From Multifurca ochricompacta (taxonomy: Eukaryota > Basidiomycota > Agaricomycetes > Russulales > Russulaceae): a stretch of 64,000 nucleotides of DNA. Positions within the stretch are counted from its first letter, which is position 1. Each line of letters begins with the position of its first letter. The stretch spans positions 124,001-188,000 of the forward strand of contig WTXG01000020.1 of the NCBI GenBank assembly GCA_022496185.1, in the 5' to 3' direction. Positions 62,391 through 64,000 of this stretch are shown in pieces. Both the position numbers and the translations under genes were made by a program. The notes under the pieces were generated by a model, which was given only the letters and a program-made list of their open reading frames with translations, was not told the origin of the DNA and ran no database searches.

Positions 62391-64000
62391 TTATGCATTG
62401 CTTGTCACAATATGTGTTACGGTTCTTGTCGTCGTAGTCGTCACGCTTGTCGTCGTTATCAATGTCGTCATTCCGCCCTGGTGGACGGTCTCAGTCGTCG
62501 AGATGGGTGGGTTCTTTACAACCTGTTCGCGGCGCGGCGCGCGCAGACGCCAGTAAGTGCTCATATTGTGGGCGTCTCTTGTCAGGAAAAGCTGTGTGTT
62601 GTGGCTTATCAGAAAAATCACAGTGTGTTGTAGGAAAATCGGAAGCGTACCTGCGCCCCTGCGTAGCCTCCACCAAATCCCAAGGCCATCTCTGAGTGCG
62701 GCAGCCGGATGCTAACGGATGAAGGTGAGCGTTCGTTCGCACAAACGCTAATTACTATAGTGTGTACGTACCGCGCGTACACATCATTATCACCCCCTTC
62801 GTCGTCCTCTGAACTACCGTTGTCCATGACCTCCATTTCCCAGCACGTCGGGAAATGCCCTGTCACGACCTCCACGCTCCCGTCTTGATGGAGTCCCATC
62901 ATGTCCTCAAGGGTGAGGAAGAGTCCATTGCTCGCGCTTTTGATGGTGAAACCAGCACCGCAAGGCTGGAACTCCCACTACGAGATGAAATGCAAGAAAA
63001 CAAGGCACAGGGCCGGTCAGATTCCTGCAATACGGGGGGGGAAGTCAGCAACGCCTCACCTGCTGGTTCTCCCATCCATGCGGCCCAAAAGCAATTAGCG
63101 ACCGGTTATCCGCACCAGACAGATCGAGCGATAACCCCCAACGGATATCTGTTGCGTTGTAGAGGCCCTGCTCAAACTTGCGCATCGTCTTTTGTACCGG
63201 CACGGGAGCAGACCGGCGTGCCGCAATCCTGGCCGCGCGCTCCGCACGGAGATCTCGCTGTGGCTCCACTGCCGCCGGCGCCGGGAGCAATAGCCGGGAG
63301 AATGGGGGGGAATGCTCCTCCCCGTGGTCTTCTTCGTCTTGTGAGCGCATGTATGCGGGCTGCGCCTCCACGCCTCCCCAGTGCACGTGCTTGCCAGGGG
63401 CACGGGAGGAGGCTTGAGTCGTGCGGTCTTCGTCATCTTGTGTTCCGTATCCTTGGTCCTCAGGGTCGCTAGTCAGCGGGAATGGGACAGGCGATGCCGC
63501 TCGGGGATCTTCGGTGAAGTCAGGATGCGGGGTTTGTGGGCGCGGGAACTCGATGGATGAAGAGAGATGCTCAGACTGCGTTTCGGAGGTTTCTTCGAGC
63601 TGGCCGGAAGGGCGATCGGAGGGAATGACGGGTTCCTGGTCAAGTGGGCGCTCCTCAGTGACTACGGGAAGAGCTTCCTGGGAAATTGGGGCCGTGTCTT
63701 GGGAACCATCGTCTTCTTCGTCAACTTTTGTAATTTCCTTCGCAGGCTCTTCACTGGAGCCTTGTGATTCTTCCGGACTGGCGACCAGGCCCTCGTGCAC
63801 GATGGAGAGTTCGATTGCTGCCCCCGGCTCCTCCCGTAGGACGGCGACGACCTCCTCGACCTCCTCAACCTCCTCGGCCTCCTGCGTATCAATCTTCTCG
63901 GTAATCTTCTCGGTTATCTTCTCGAGGAGTCGCTCAATCTCCGGCTCCTCCATTATCTGCTCTGGCTCTTCTGTCACCTGCTCCGGCTCTTCTACTAGGG
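62391..64000 (-). CDS. acidic disordered region fused to ricin-B-fold lectin domain, 5' end outside window
   Basis: The frame is open at the right edge, so the N-terminus is missing. The visible N-terminal part (64000 to about 63200) is Glu/Pro/Ser-rich with Glu-Lys-Ile repeats (KITEKITEKIDTQEAEEVEE) and no fold. From about 63180 the lectin domain begins: QGLYNATDIRWGLSLDLSGA, DNRSLIAFGPHGWENQQ then a GTGAGG donor near 63064. Exon 2 starts WEFQPCGAGFTIKSASNGLF after CGTAG, completing the same NQ(R/Q)W junction as the lectin at 20.2 kb, and runs to VYAR. Exon 3 (about 62718-62651) is IRLPHSEMALGFGGGYAGAQ. The last exon probably starts in TYWRLRAPRREQVV and ends with a Thr-rich tail at 62391; its acceptor is uncertain. 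The trefoil fold is an inference from the QxW junction and shared intron position. Confidence 0.65.

Overview
The window looks like nuclear DNA of a filamentous basidiomycete, most likely an Agaricomycete of the Rhizoctonia/Ceratobasidium kind (inference). The reasons are many 45-100 bp GT-AG introns, small exons, no operons, and a gene set typical of such genomes: WSC-domain wall proteins, ricin-B-fold lectins, expanded F-box families, a PAR-1/Kin1 kinase and serine/threonine/proline-rich disordered proteins. No rRNA, tRNA, CRISPR array or intact transposon was seen.

Layout. 0.2-3.4 kb (+): SNF2 ATPase of the Lsh/Ddm1/Irc5 group. 4.0-7.3 kb (+): disordered Ser/Pro-rich protein. 8.0-10.6 kb (-): S/T-rich single-pass membrane protein. 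10.9-12.3 kb (-): secreted protein with three WSC domains. 12.0-13.3 kb: hairpin-rich patch and an orphan ORF. 13.8-15.1 kb (-): clean two-exon F-box gene. 15.3-15.6 kb (-): small secreted protein. 16.0-18.9 kb (-): xylulokinase. 20.2-20.8 kb (+): ricin-B-fold lectin. 23.2-23.7 kb (+): signal peptidase complex subunit SPC1. 24.2-29.0 kb (+): Kin1/PAR-1/MARK kinase with C-terminal KA1 domain.

30.1-44.4 kb (-) is the most unusual part: four tandem paralogues (called A-D here) of a family I do not recognise. All share N-terminal helical exons and a beta-rich core. A and B continue through a conserved phase-0 intron into an F-box/LRR-like module; C and D instead end in a proline-rich tail with a Lys-Lys-Asn-Trp C-terminus. 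Next come a degenerate protein-kinase-like gene (45.3-46.5 kb, +), a gene-poor stretch with a ~245 bp inverted repeat (49.9-50.5 kb), a three-TM membrane protein (53.8-54.7 kb, -), a DUF455 ferritin-like fragment (56.7-57.0 kb, +), an 11-exon MFS transporter (59.2-61.5 kb, +), and a second ricin-B domain joined to an acidic disordered region that runs off the right edge (62.4-64.0 kb, -).

A technical point affects the whole window. Conserved genes (Lsh helicase motifs V/VI, the Kin1 P-loop, SPC1, the MFS gene) carry single-base losses, nearly always inside runs of the same base, where restoring one base restores a family motif. Homopolymer undercalls in the assembly are the simplest explanation, so I treat most frameshifted genes as probably functional. 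The housekeeping genes act in chromatin remodelling, secretion, polarity signalling, pentose use and solute uptake; the lectin, WSC, F-box and tandem-family genes look lineage-specific.
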